Notes: a model not told the origin generated them from the sequence alone. Shown: positions 8,176 to 17,046, counted from the stretch's first letter. The stretch: 51,143 nucleotides of DNA from Mycobacterium sp. PS03-16 (GCF_004570325.1 NZ_SPQO01000033.1:1-51143), one strand, 5' to 3'. Numbers and translations: made by a program.

Positions 8176-8899
8176 ACCTCGACCGGCGCAGCGTCACCCG
8201 GTAGGTGTACTGCTCGGGCAGGAAGTGGCTGACCGACAGCTCGACCGGGCGGCCCGCGGTGTCGGAGTAGAGCCGGTCGACCCGCAGCATCGGGTGTCCG
8301 GGCGGACAGCCCACCGCGGCGGCGACGGCGGCGTCGGCGGGTGCGACCGTGATCGACTGTGCCGCTTCGGCGATCGGTTCGGGCAGGTGCGGTTCGAGCA
8401 CGCCGATGACGGTGTGGGTGCCCACGGCCCCGGTGTCCAGCGCGGTGAGATCGGCCACGGTGCGGACGACGGCGGTGGGCAGGTGCACGGTGGTCGACAC
8501 GAACGGCACGCCCTCGTGCAACCGGCGGAACACCACGGTGTGCACCACGTCGTCGTCGAGCCGCAGCCGGCTGGCCGCGTCGACGTCGACCCGCCGGGTC
8601 AGGCCGCGCAGCACCTCGATCGTGGTGTCCTGCGAGAGGTTCAGCAGATCCTCGATCGACCCCAGCTGGCGCAGGTAGCGCCCGCTCTCGCTGGCGTAGG
8701 TGCCCCGTCCGGGCACCCGGTAGACCACTCCTTCGGCCACCAGGTCCTGGAACGCCCGTCGCACCGTCTGCCGCGAGAGTCCCTCTTCGGCAACCAGTTC
8801 GGTCTCGGTCGGCAGCCGGGCGCCGTCGCGGTAGCGGCCGGCGGCGATGTCGGCGCGCAGCCGCTCGCGCAGCACCCGGTAGGCCGGCTGCGCCCGCAC
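8174..8899 (-). CDS. GntR/HutC-family transcriptional regulator
   Basis: 241 residues. An N-terminal winged helix (about 5-70) carries RLPTETELVAEEGLSRQTVRRAFQDLVAEGVVYRVPGRGTYA, typical of GntR. A UTRA effector domain follows (about 85-240) with the usual ending LPEQYTYRVTLRR. The GTG at 8899 is chosen over upstream codons because those would overlap fadE3. The gap to the fadE3 stop is 4 nt, so the regulator is the second gene of a fadE3 operon. Its likely target is the fadE3/Rv0216 divergent region. Confidence 0.85.
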   Translation of the reverse strand: MRAQPAYRVLRERLRADIAAGRYRDGARLPTETELVAEEGLSRQTVRRAFQDLVAEGVVYRVPGRGTYASESGRYLRQLGSIEDLLNLSQDTTIEVLRGLTRRVDVDAASRLRLDDDVVHTVVFRRLHEGVPFVSTTVHLPTAVVRTVADLTALDTGAVGTHTVIGVLEPHLPEPIAEAAQSITVAPADAAVAAAVGCPPGHPMLRVDRLYSDTAGRPVELSVSHFLPEQYTYRVTLRRSR

Positions 8900-8903
8900 G
8901 GCC

Positions 8904-10049
8904 CTAGATCCCGCCCCGGGCCACGAGCTGGGCGGCGATGACGTTGCGCTGGATCTCGTTGGTGCCCTCACCGACGATCATCAACGGTGCGTCACGGAAG
9001 TACCGCTCGACGTCGAACTCGGTGGAATAGCCGTAACCGCCGTGGATCCGGACCGCGTTGAGCGCGATCTCCATTGCGACCTCCGAGGCGAACAGCTTGG
9101 CCATGCCTGCCTCCATGTCGGCGCGGTCACCGCGGTCGTAGCGTTCGGCCGCGTAGCGGGTGAGCTGGCGGGCGGCGGTGAGCTTGGTGGCCATGTCGGC
9201 GAGGTAGTTGCCGATCGACTGGTGCTTCCAGATCGGCTGCCCGAAGCTCTCCCGGTCCTGGGCGTAGCGCAGCGCATCCTCCAGCGCCGCCGTCGCGACT
9301 CCCAACGCCCGCGCCGCCACCTGGATGCGGCCGGTCTCGAGCCCCTTCATCATGTGCGCGAAGCCGCGGCCCGGGACGCCGCCGAGGATCGCCGAGGCGG
9401 GCACCCGGCAGTCGTCGAAGACCAGCTCGCAGCTCTCGACGCCCTTGTAGCCGAGCTTGGGAAGGTCACGCGACACCGTCAGCCCCGTGGTGCCCTGTTC
9501 GACCAGCACGACCGAGATGCCGCGATGCCGCGGGGTGGCCGCCGGATCGGTCTTGCAAAGCAGCGCGATCAGCCCCGAGCGCCGGGCATTGCTGATCCAG
9601 GTCTTGGACCCGTTGATCACCAGGCCGCCGTCGCCCGGCAGCGCGGTGGTCGCCATGTTCTGCAGATCCGACCCGCCGCCGGGTTCGGTCAGCGCCATCG
9701 TCGCGCGCAGTTCGCCGGTGGCCATCGCGGGCAGGTAGGTCTGTTTCTGCTCTTCGGTGCCGAACAGCGACAGCAGTTTTGCGACGACGGTGTGCCCGCC
9801 CATCGCGCCGGCCAAGCTCATCCAACCCCGCGCGAGTTCCTGGGTGACCTCGACGTAGCACGGCGTCGACACCGGCGAGCCGCCGTACTCCTCGGGTACG
9901 GCCAGCCCGTAGATGCCGATGCGCTTCATCTGTTCGATCCACGTCCCGGGGTAGTCGTTGGCGTGTTCGACCTCGCGCACGGTCGGTTTGACGTCACGGT
10001 CCACGAAGGCCCGCACCGTCTCGACCAGCATGATCTCTTCGGCGTTCAT
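8904..10049 (-). CDS. fadE3: acyl-CoA dehydrogenase FadE3
   Basis: 381 residues with the full acyl-CoA dehydrogenase fold. MALTEPGGGSDL (about 118-129) and INGSKTWISNA (145-155) contact FAD. QDRESFGQPIWKHQ precedes the C-terminal helices. GEGTNEIQR (360-368) carries the probable catalytic base Glu361. It introduces the alpha,beta double bond into an acyl-CoA. An in-frame ATG at 10061 would add four residues. The divergent Rv0216-like hydratase gives the next beta-oxidation-type step, as in M. tuberculosis Rv0215c-Rv0216. A 16-bp inverted repeat overlaps the start region. Confidence 0.92.
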   Translation of the reverse strand: MNAEEIMLVETVRAFVDRDVKPTVREVEHANDYPGTWIEQMKRIGIYGLAVPEEYGGSPVSTPCYVEVTQELARGWMSLAGAMGGHTVVAKLLSLFGTEEQKQTYLPAMATGELRATMALTEPGGGSDLQNMATTALPGDGGLVINGSKTWISNARRSGLIALLCKTDPAATPRHRGISVVLVEQGTTGLTVSRDLPKLGYKGVESCELVFDDCRVPASAILGGVPGRGFAHMMKGLETGRIQVAARALGVATAALEDALRYAQDRESFGQPIWKHQSIGNYLADMATKLTAARQLTRYAAERYDRGDRADMEAGMAKLFASEVAMEIALNAVRIHGGYGYSTEFDVERYFRDAPLMIVGEGTNEIQRNVIAAQLVARGGI

Positions 10050-10068
10050 ATGTACGGCCATATTGACA
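10048..10068. promoter_or_regulatory. fadE3/Rv0216 divergent control region with inverted repeat
   Basis: ATATG-TACGGC-CATAT (10048-10063) is an inverted repeat covering the fadE3 start. It abuts TTGACA (10063-10068), a consensus -35 for the rightward gene, with CAGCAT at 10087-10092 as a possible -10. A repressor bound here would block both genes. The adjacent GntR protein is the obvious candidate. Confidence 0.45.
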
Positions 10069-10100
10069 CTTTGTCCGGCGCAATGCCAGCATGGGCACCC

Positions 10101-11084
10101 GTGAGCGGCCCGTATTTCGACGACCTGGCGGTCGGTCAGGTCTTCGACACCGCCCCGTCGATGACGCTGACCGACGGGGTGGCGGCCGTACACCATTCGA
10201 TCCTCGGCGACCGGCTGCGGCTGGCCCTGGACGCCGAGCTGAGCGCCGCGGTAACCGGTGCGGCCGCGCCGCTGGCCCACCCGGCGCTGGTGTGCGACGT
10301 CGCGATCGGCCAGTCGACGCTGGTCACCCACCGGGTGAGGGCCAACCTGTTCTATCGCGGGCTGGTCTTCCACCGCTATCCCGTCATCGGCGACAGCCTG
10401 TTCACCCGCACCGAGGTCGTGGGGCTGCGGCAGAACTCGGCGCGCGCCGGCCGCGCGCCCACCGGGTTGGCGGCACTGCGGATGACGACCGTCGACCAAC
10501 TGGGCCGCCTCGTCCTCGACTTCCACCGCTGCGCGATGCTGCCGTTGCGCGACGGCGCCGCCGACACCGGGCATGCCGACGACCTGTCGGCCATCGGGCG
10601 TGACGCCGTGCCGCCGCCGGACCCCACCGCGGAGTGGGACGCCGACGCGTACCGCCGCCGGGTGCCCGGCGCCCGCTTCGACCGGGATCTGGCCGGCGCG
10701 GTGCTGCAGGGCACGGCCGACGTGGTGAGCAGCGCCCCCGAGCTGGCCCGGCTGACCCTGAACATCGCCGCAGTGCACCATGATTCGCGATTCGGCAGGC
10801 AGCGCCTGGTGTACGGCGGACACACCATCGGGCTGGCGCTGGCCCAGGCCACCCGCCTGCTGCCCGACCTTGTCACGGTCCTGTCGTGGCAGTCGTGCGA
10901 CCACACCGGTCCGGTGTACGAGGGCGACACCCTCTACAGCGAACTGCACGTCGAGGCGGCCACCCCGCTGCCCGGCGGCCGCGGCGGGGTGCTCGACCTG
11001 CGCTCGGTGGTGTACGCCGTCGGCGTCGGGGACGCCGAGGACCGGCCGGTGCTGGACTGGAGATTCTCGGCGCTGCAGTTCTGA
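10101..11084 (+). CDS. Rv0216-like double-hotdog hydratase family protein
   Basis: 327 residues, close to M. tuberculosis Rv0216, whose structure is a double hotdog fold related to (R)-specific enoyl-CoA hydratases. Both halves are recognisable: residues 1-160 begin MSGPYFDDLAVGQVF, and the second half contains HHDSRFGRQRLVYGGHTIGLALAQA, the likely substrate channel. CDHTGPVYEGDTLYSELHVE is the usual C-terminal hotdog strand block. The GTG at 10101 is favoured because it lies 8 nt after a -10-like CAGCAT. Members are reported to lack clear hydratase activity, so the reaction is uncertain. It is divergent from fadE3 and first of a rightward gene run. Confidence 0.8.
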   Translation: MSGPYFDDLAVGQVFDTAPSMTLTDGVAAVHHSILGDRLRLALDAELSAAVTGAAAPLAHPALVCDVAIGQSTLVTHRVRANLFYRGLVFHRYPVIGDSLFTRTEVVGLRQNSARAGRAPTGLAALRMTTVDQLGRLVLDFHRCAMLPLRDGAADTGHADDLSAIGRDAVPPPDPTAEWDADAYRRRVPGARFDRDLAGAVLQGTADVVSSAPELARLTLNIAAVHHDSRFGRQRLVYGGHTIGLALAQATRLLPDLVTVLSWQSCDHTGPVYEGDTLYSELHVEAATPLPGGRGGVLDLRSVVYAVGVGDAEDRPVLDWRFSALQF

Positions 11085-11096
11085 GCGCCGAGCACA

Positions 11097-12206
11097 ATGG
11101 ACCGCGTGGGCGTCTGGCGGATCGCATCGGCGGTGCTCGCGCACGCCCGCGTGGTGGCCGGTGGGCTCCCGGTTCCCGTCGACGTCGAGGAGATGCTGAC
11201 CGGCCGGGCCGCGCTGCTCGGACTCGCACCGCCGGGCCGGATCTCCGCCGGGGGCGCCACCCGCCTCCTGCCCGCCGCGGACCGGTGGTGCGCGCTGACG
11301 CTGTCCCGGGCCGACGATCTCGCGACCGTACCCGCCCTGCTGGAACGCGAGGACGCCGACGACGATCCCTGGCCCGCGATCACCCACTGGGTGGCCGGCC
11401 GGCCTGCGGAGGAGGCGGTGGCCCGCGCCCGGCTACTCGGGCTGCCCGCCGCGGTTCTCGGGGAGACGCCGGCGACCGCCCCGGTGGTGCGGGCCCACAC
11501 CCGGCGCGCCGCGCCCCGGCCGCTGCGCGACGTGCTGGTGGCCGACCTGTCCTCGATGTGGGCCGGACCCCTGTGCGGCCGGCTGCTGGCCGACGCGGGC
11601 GCAACGGTGGTGAAGGTGGAGAGCCGGACGCGCCCGGACGGCACCCGCGGCGGCGCGCCGGCGTTCTTCGGCTGGGTCAACACCGGAAAGCTCTGCTATG
11701 TGATCGATTTCGGCGCTGAGGAGCTGCGTGAGCTGCTGGCCGTTGCCGACATGGTGATCGAAGGGTCCCGGCCCGCGGCGCTGATCCGTCGCGGCCTTGG
11801 ACCCGACGCGGTGCCCGCCCGCGACGGCCGGGTCTGGCTGCGCATCACCGGGTACGGCACCGCGGGCGAGTGCGCCGAGCGGGTGGCGTTCGGCGACGAC
11901 GCCGCGGTGGCCGGTGGGCTGGTCGGGATGTCCGGGGACGGTCCGGTGTTCACCGGCGACGCGATCGCCGATCCCCTGACCGGCCTGGCGGCCGCTCGCG
12001 CAGCGTTCGACTCGCTCCGGCGCGGCGGCGGGGAGCTCATCGAGGTGTCGATGGCCGCGGTGGCCGCCACCTACGCCGCGCTGCCCACCGGAGCCGACAC
12101 GGAGGTGGCGGCCCGCCGGCCGGCGCCGTCGCCGCCTGCGCCGAAGCTGGGCGCCGGCAACGCCGCCGTTCGCGCGCTCGTCGAACAACGTCTGGTGACA
12201 TGCTGA
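11097..12206 (+). CDS. CoA-transferase family III (CaiB/BaiF) protein
   Basis: 369 residues, 12 nt after the previous stop. The central segment LVADLSSMWAGPLCGRLLADAGATVVKVES (about 144-173) is the family III signature, with the Asp-rich strand and GADVxKVE-like end. Later come NTGKLCYVIDF and a typical C-terminal domain. The N-terminal 130 residues are longer than usual and the C-terminal end is shorter than in formyl-CoA transferases (about 400-430 residues). The expected catalytic Asp lies in this central region but I cannot fix it. It could exchange CoA between acids for the neighbouring hydratase and dehydrogenase. An alternative GTG start lies at 11106. Confidence 0.8.
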   Translation: MDRVGVWRIASAVLAHARVVAGGLPVPVDVEEMLTGRAALLGLAPPGRISAGGATRLLPAADRWCALTLSRADDLATVPALLEREDADDDPWPAITHWVAGRPAEEAVARARLLGLPAAVLGETPATAPVVRAHTRRAAPRPLRDVLVADLSSMWAGPLCGRLLADAGATVVKVESRTRPDGTRGGAPAFFGWVNTGKLCYVIDFGAEELRELLAVADMVIEGSRPAALIRRGLGPDAVPARDGRVWLRITGYGTAGECAERVAFGDDAAVAGGLVGMSGDGPVFTGDAIADPLTGLAAARAAFDSLRRGGGELIEVSMAAVAATYAALPTGADTEVAARRPAPSPPAPKLGAGNAAVRALVEQRLVTC

Positions 12207-13486
12207 TCCAGCGGGCGGTCCTGTTCGACGGGTCGACCGTCGACCTGCGCGTGACCGCGTGCATCGAGGCCGTCGCCCCGTCGCTCCCCCCGCGCCGCGG
12301 GGAGGCGGTGCTCGACGCCGCGCACGCCACCGTGATCCCGGGACTGCACGACCATCACGTTCATCTGCATTCCGCCGCAGCCGCATTCGGTTCGGTACGG
12401 CTCGGACCCGCCGACGTGGGCGACCGCGCCGGGCTGCGACGGGCACTGCACACGGCCATACCCGGCCCGGACGGGTGGATCCGCGCCGTGGGCTATCACG
12501 AGACCGTCGCCGGCCCGCTCGACCGCCACCTGCTCGACGAGCTCGGGCCGCCGGTGCCGCTGCGGGTGCAGCACCGCAGCGGAGTGCTGTGGGCGCTGAA
12601 CTCGGCGGGGCTCACGCGGCTGGGCCTCGGCGAGCATCCTGACGGCCGGCTGCGCAGCGCCGACACCGACTGGAGCGCCGGGCTGGAGCGTCGCGATCTG
12701 CCGCTGCGCGAGCTGAGCCGGCAACTCGCCACCTACGGCGTCACCGGGATCACCGACGCCACACCGGATCTCGATGTCGAGGCGCTGACCGCCGCGCGCC
12801 GCAGCGCTGACATCGTCCAACGGGTCCACGCCCTCGCGCCCGGTAAGCGGATCCTGCACGACGACGCACTCGATCTCGACGACCTGGCGGGCTGGATCGC
12901 CGAGCGGCATCGCGACGGTACCCCGGTCGCGCTGCACTGCGTGACCGCGGCCCAACTCGTCGTCGTGCTGGCGGCGTTGCGGCTCACCGGCGTCCATCCG
13001 CGCGACCGCATCGAGCACGCCGCCGTCGTCCCCCAGGACTGCGTCGCGGATCTCGCGGCGCTCGGCGCCACGGTGGTCACCCAGCCCAACTTCGTCGCCG
13101 AACGCGGCGACGAGTACCTCGGCGACGTCCCCGCGGGTGAACACGCTGAGCTATGGCGGGTCGCCACCCTGGTCGACGCCGGCGTCCCGCTCGCGTTGTC
13201 GACCGACACCCCGTTCGGCGACGGCGACCCGTGGGCGGCGATGCGCGCGGCCGTGCACCGCCGGACGCCCTCGGGCGTCGTACTGGGCGTCGACGAAAGA
13301 GTCTCCGCGGCAACGGCGCTCGGGCTTTTCCTCGGCGCCGCCGAGCGGCCGTCGGCACCGCGGCGCATCGAACCCGGCGCCCCCGGTGACCTGTGCCTGC
13401 TCGGCGCACCGCCCGCCGACGTGTTGCACGCGCTGGACGCCGCGCTGGTCACGGCGACGATCATCGGCGGCGACATCATCGAATAG
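12200..13486 (+). CDS. amidohydrolase family protein
   Basis: 428 residues, start overlapping the previous gene by 7 nt. It is a metal-dependent hydrolase of the urease/dihydroorotase superfamily: VIPGLHDHHVHLH (about 46-58) gives the first metal ligands (HxH). Later His and Asp ligands are in VALHCVTAAQ, RIEHAAVV and LALSTDTPFGDGDPW. The composite beta-sandwich is seen in the first 45 residues and in the C-terminal GAPGDLCLLGAP. It resembles the amidohydrolase 3 (YtcJ-like) group, which acts on exocyclic amides. It is probably cotranscribed with the CaiB-like gene. The substrate is not known. Confidence 0.82.
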   Translation: MLIQRAVLFDGSTVDLRVTACIEAVAPSLPPRRGEAVLDAAHATVIPGLHDHHVHLHSAAAAFGSVRLGPADVGDRAGLRRALHTAIPGPDGWIRAVGYHETVAGPLDRHLLDELGPPVPLRVQHRSGVLWALNSAGLTRLGLGEHPDGRLRSADTDWSAGLERRDLPLRELSRQLATYGVTGITDATPDLDVEALTAARRSADIVQRVHALAPGKRILHDDALDLDDLAGWIAERHRDGTPVALHCVTAAQLVVVLAALRLTGVHPRDRIEHAAVVPQDCVADLAALGATVVTQPNFVAERGDEYLGDVPAGEHAELWRVATLVDAGVPLALSTDTPFGDGDPWAAMRAAVHRRTPSGVVLGVDERVSAATALGLFLGAAERPSAPRRIEPGAPGDLCLLGAPPADVLHALDAALVTATIIGGDIIE

Positions 13487-13510
13487 CCCGTGGCGACAGT
13501 GGTCGCGATC

Positions 13511-13567
13511 TAGACTGACGGCGCATCCGCTCATGGGTCTGCCGGGTCCCCGCCCGGCGTGGGGGAG
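13511..13567 (+). promoter_or_regulatory. glutaminase leader with hairpin whose loop matches the ribosome-binding site
   Basis: TAGACT (13511-13516) is a plausible -10. A hairpin GCCGGG-TCCCCG-CCCGGC (13541-13558) follows. Its loop TCCCC (13547-13551) is complementary to GGGGA (13562-13566), inside the Shine-Dalgarno run GGGGGAG that serves the ATG at 13573. Pairing would form an H-type pseudoknot hiding the ribosome-binding site. Confidence 0.4.
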
Positions 13568-13572
13568 CCGCG

Positions 13573-14586
13573 ATGGAACTCGATGTCGACGGCGTCGCGC
13601 AGGCGACGTCCACCGGGCGGCTGCCCGAATGGAGCGAGGTCGAATCTCTCGTCGAGGCCGCCTATCGCCGCGGCCGCGCCGAGAACGGCGGCTTAGTCGC
13701 CGATTACATCCCGGTGCTGGCCGCCGCCGACCCCGAGCGGTTCGGCATCTGCGTCGCCGAGGTCAACGGCGACACCCACACCGCAGGCGACGCCGAGGCG
13801 CGGTTCTCGATCCAGTCGATCTCCAAGGCCTTCGTCTACGCGCTGGTGTGCCACGCGCTCGGGCACCGCGTCGTCGGCGAGCGGATCGGCGTCAACAACA
13901 CCGGCCTGCCCTTCAACTCGGTGGTGGCGATCGAACTCAACGACGGCCACCCGATGAACCCGATGGTCAACGCCGGCGCGATCGCCACCACGGCGCTGAT
14001 CCCGGGCGTGGACCCGGATGAGCAGTGGGCGGCCATCCACGACGGCCTGTCCGCGTTCGCCGGGCGGCCACTGGACGTCGACGAGGTCGTCTACCGGTCG
14101 GAGTCGGAGACCAATCAGCGCAACCAGGCCATCGCCCGGCTGCTGGAGAGCTACGGGCGGATCACGATGGACCCGCTCGCGGTGGTCGACGTGTACACCC
14201 GGCAGTGTGCCCTGCTGGTCAGCGCGACCGACCTCGCGGTCATGGGCGCCACGCTCGCCGACGGCGGGGTCAACCCGGTCACCGGACAGCAGGTGGTCTC
14301 CGCGCAGGTGTGCCGGGACACGCTGGCGGTTCTCGCGGCCAACGGTCTCTACGAGCGGTCGGGGGAGTGGCTTTTCGAGATCGGTCTGCCGGGTAAGTCG
14401 GGGGTGGCCGGCGGCATCGTCACCGTGGCGCCCGGCAAGGCCGGCATCGGGGTGTTCTCGCCGCGGCTCGACTTCGCGGGCAACAGCGTGCGCGGGCTGA
14501 CCGCCACCGCATACCTGTCGCGGGTGTTGGGGCTCAACATCTTCGCGTCGGGTGTGCACACCAGGAGAGGGATCGGGGGACCATGA
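13573..14586 (+). CDS. glsA: glutaminase A
   Basis: 337 residues, a serine-dependent beta-lactamase-fold glutaminase that hydrolyses L-glutamine to glutamate and ammonia. The catalytic SxxK motif is S82-I-S-K85 in FSIQSISKAF. Further family blocks are NNTGLPFNS, GHPMNPMVNAGAI, ESETNQRNQAIA and LPGKSGVAGGI. The length is near the bacterial norm (about 310) with an extra C-terminal tail. There is no STAS or cyclic-nucleotide domain as found in some actinobacterial versions. The TGA overlaps the ATG of the MFS gene (ATGA), so the two are coupled and the transporter may move a related amino acid or amine. Confidence 0.93.
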   Translation: MELDVDGVAQATSTGRLPEWSEVESLVEAAYRRGRAENGGLVADYIPVLAAADPERFGICVAEVNGDTHTAGDAEARFSIQSISKAFVYALVCHALGHRVVGERIGVNNTGLPFNSVVAIELNDGHPMNPMVNAGAIATTALIPGVDPDEQWAAIHDGLSAFAGRPLDVDEVVYRSESETNQRNQAIARLLESYGRITMDPLAVVDVYTRQCALLVSATDLAVMGATLADGGVNPVTGQQVVSAQVCRDTLAVLAANGLYERSGEWLFEIGLPGKSGVAGGIVTVAPGKAGIGVFSPRLDFAGNSVRGLTATAYLSRVLGLNIFASGVHTRRGIGGP

Positions 14587-16235
14587 GCGTAGAGACCGGC
14601 GTCGCCGCGGTCGGGCGCACCTCGTGGGTGCCGATGATCGGGTTGTTCCTGGCCCAGGTCCTCATGTCGTTCAACGTCGCCGCGCTGCCGGTCTCACTGG
14701 GCGGCATGGTCGACACCTTCGGTGTGCCTCCGGGGACGGTGGCCACCGCGATCGTCATGTACGGGGTGGCCGTCGCCGCGCTGGTGATGCTCGGCGCGAA
14801 ACTGGGGCAGCGCTTCGGCTGGGTGCGGATCTTCCGCACCGTGGTCGTCACGTTCGCCGGCTCGGCGGCGATGATGGTGCTGGCGCCATCGGTGACCTGG
14901 GTGATCGCCGCGCAGGCGCTCGCAGGCGCGTCGGCCGCCATCATCGTCCCGGCCCTGGTGGCGCTGATCGCGGAGAACTACCGCGGCGACCAGCAGGCCA
15001 CGGCGATCGGCTCGCTCGGATCGGCCCGCGCGCTGTCCGGGGTCAGCGCGTTCCTCATCGGCGGTGCGCTCGGCACACTGGTCGGCTGGCGACCGGTGTT
15101 CGCGCTGGTGTTCGTGATCGCGGTGGCGGTGTTCTCGCTCAGCTTCCGGCTGCGTTCCGATGCCGGCAACAAGTCCGTCGAGATCGACGCCGTCGCAGCG
15201 GTTCTCATCGGTGTCGCGATCATCCTGCTGACGCTGGGCTTCAACAACCTCAACGGCTGGGGGCTGCTGTTCGCCGCCCCGGGCGCCCCGTTCGACATCC
15301 TGGGCCTGTCACCGGCGCCGCTGTTCCTGCTCCTCGGCCTGATCTGCGGTCAGGTGTTCTTCGCGTGGACCCGGCGCCGGGTCGAGGCCGGAAAGGCCCC
15401 GCTGGTCAGCCTGTCGGTGCTGGGATCGCCGCGTGAGCGCGCCGCGGTGTACGCGATGTTCATCGTCGTCGCGCTCGAGGCCGCGCTGAACTTCACTGTG
15501 CCGCTGTACATCCAGATCGTGCAGGGCCGCACACCCTTCGACACGTCGCTGGCGATGATGCCGTTCAACCTGACGGTGTTCGTGACCGCGATGCTCGTGG
15601 TGCGTCTCTACCGGCGCTTCAGCCCGCGCACCATCGGCATGTTCTCGTTCGTGCTGACCACCGTCGCGCTGACCTGGCTGGCGTTCGTGGTGAACAACAA
15701 CTGGGAGACGCTGGCCACCATCGCCGGGCTGATCGTGTTCGGCATCGGGCAGGGCGCGTTGGTGACGCTGGTGTTCAACGTCCTGGTCACCGCCGCGCCG
15801 AAGGAACTCGCCGGCGATGTCGGCTCGATCCGCGGCACCACCCAGAACCTCGCGTCGGCGGTCGGCACCGCGCTGGCGGGTGCGCTGCTGGTCGGGCTGC
15901 TCTCCCTCAACGTCGGGCAGGCGGTGATCAACGACGTCGAGCTGCCGGATTCGCTGATCGCCCAAGTGGATCTGGACGACATCAACTTCGTCAGCAACGA
16001 CCGGCTCCGCGAGGTGCTCGACGCCACCGACGCGACCGAGGCGATGGTCGAGCGGGCGGTGCAGATCAACACCGATGCGCGCCTGCGTGCGCTCAAGCTG
16101 GGGCTGCTGATCTTGGCGGCGGTCAGCGCGGTCGCGATCGTGCCGGCGTCACGGCTGCCTGCCTATACGCCGCACGAACTGCCCATCCCGGACGAGCCGC
16201 CCGAGCTCAGACCGCAACCTGGCTCTGCAGCGTGA
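14583..16235 (+). CDS. MFS transporter, DHA2-like
   Basis: 550 residues with about 12-14 hydrophobic helices, and the motif A-like loop GAKLGQRFGWVRIF after helix 2. The size and a soluble-looking loop near 455-500 fit the DHA2 (14-helix) drug:H+ antiporter group. Its start overlaps the glutaminase stop, implying coupled expression. The last 29 nt overlap the tail of the converging GntR gene of the BMC locus. The substrate is unknown, and a link with glutamine metabolism is only positional. Confidence 0.85.
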   Translation: MSVETGVAAVGRTSWVPMIGLFLAQVLMSFNVAALPVSLGGMVDTFGVPPGTVATAIVMYGVAVAALVMLGAKLGQRFGWVRIFRTVVVTFAGSAAMMVLAPSVTWVIAAQALAGASAAIIVPALVALIAENYRGDQQATAIGSLGSARALSGVSAFLIGGALGTLVGWRPVFALVFVIAVAVFSLSFRLRSDAGNKSVEIDAVAAVLIGVAIILLTLGFNNLNGWGLLFAAPGAPFDILGLSPAPLFLLLGLICGQVFFAWTRRRVEAGKAPLVSLSVLGSPRERAAVYAMFIVVALEAALNFTVPLYIQIVQGRTPFDTSLAMMPFNLTVFVTAMLVVRLYRRFSPRTIGMFSFVLTTVALTWLAFVVNNNWETLATIAGLIVFGIGQGALVTLVFNVLVTAAPKELAGDVGSIRGTTQNLASAVGTALAGALLVGLLSLNVGQAVINDVELPDSLIAQVDLDDINFVSNDRLREVLDATDATEAMVERAVQINTDARLRALKLGLLILAAVSAVAIVPASRLPAYTPHELPIPDEPPELRPQPGSAA

Positions 16236-16980
16236 CCGATGCGGTGCCGTCAGGTCCACTGCCCTTACCGATGCCGCGGCCCCGCGCGGTGACCGCGAGA
16301 TACGTCCGGTCGCCGCGGAACAGGTCGCGGGAGAACTCGCACGGCGTGCCGTCGGTGTCGTAGGTGACGCGGGTGATCAGCAACAGCGCGGACTTCGGCT
16401 TCACGCCGAGCAGCGAGGCCTCGGTGGTGGTGGCGTTGACCGCCTCGATCCGTTCGTCGGCCTTGCCCGTCACCAGCCCGTAGCGGCTCTCGAGAACCTC
16501 GTAGATCGACCCGCCGAGCTGTTGTTCGAGCAGCCCCGGGAACATGTCGGCGGCAAAATGCGCGAGTTCCAACGAGATCGGTGACCCGTCGGCCAGGCGC
16601 AGGCGCTGGATCTCCACCACGAAGTCGTCGGCCTCCAGGCGCAGCGCGGCCTGTGTCGCCCGGTCGGGTGCGGCGATCTTCGTCGACAGCACCCGGGTTC
16701 CGGCGACGTACCCCTGGTTGGCGAGGAACGCCGGCACCCCGACGACGTCGGCCAGGTTGCGCTCGACCTGCCCGTGGCTGATGAAGATGCCGCCGGACCG
16801 CCCGATCACCCGGTGTACCAGTCCGGCCTCCTCCAGCGCGGCCAGCACCTGGCGCAGGCTGGATCGGCTGGTGCCGTAACGGTCGGCCAGGTCGCGTTCG
16901 CTGCCGAGCTTCGCGCCCGGCGTGCCGGCGTTGATGTCGGCCACGATGCGACGCCGCAACTCCTCGCTGTGTGAGGGCAC
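16207..16980 (-). CDS. GntR/HutC-family regulator of the BMC locus
   Basis: 257 residues. The N-terminal winged helix (residues 3-70) contains KLGSERDLADRYGTSRSSLRQVLAALEEAGLVHRV. The UTRA domain (about 85-245) begins at GYVAGTRVLSTKIAA and includes DGSPISLELAHFAADMFPGLLEQ. GGGGAGG lies before the ATG. It is the last gene of the leftward BMC cluster but has its own -10 (TAGAAT) directly followed by a TGG-N5-CCA palindrome. That motif also occurs three times in the permease/aminotransferase divergent region. This is strong positional evidence for an autoregulated local repressor that senses an amino alcohol, aminoketone or derived intermediate. Confidence 0.88.
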   Translation of the reverse strand: MPSHSEELRRRIVADINAGTPGAKLGSERDLADRYGTSRSSLRQVLAALEEAGLVHRVIGRSGGIFISHGQVERNLADVVGVPAFLANQGYVAGTRVLSTKIAAPDRATQAALRLEADDFVVEIQRLRLADGSPISLELAHFAADMFPGLLEQQLGGSIYEVLESRYGLVTGKADERIEAVNATTTEASLLGVKPKSALLLITRVTYDTDGTPCEFSRDLFRGDRTYLAVTARGRGIGKGSGPDGTASVTLQSQVAV

Positions 16981-17004
16981 CGGCTGACCTCCCCTGTCCG
17001 GTGT

Positions 17005-17023
17005 TTTGGTAGAACCAATTCTA
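17005..17023 (-). promoter_or_regulatory. GntR autoregulatory promoter and operator (site O4)
   Basis: TTGGT-AGA-ACCAA (17006-17018) is a perfect 5-bp inverted repeat. On the minus strand it starts where the -10 hexamer TAGAAT (17023-17018) ends, so it covers the expected transcription start. The core TGG-N5-CCA matches the three sites at 24111-24178. Confidence 0.7.
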
Positions 17024-17046
17024 GCCGTGCGGCCGGACCGGCCGGC

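Noticed and set aside
10050..11387. 827-residue fadE3 extension running back over the Rv0216-like gene
   Set aside because: The extra N-terminal part is low-complexity antisense translation. The acyl-CoA dehydrogenase fold begins at the ATG at 10049.
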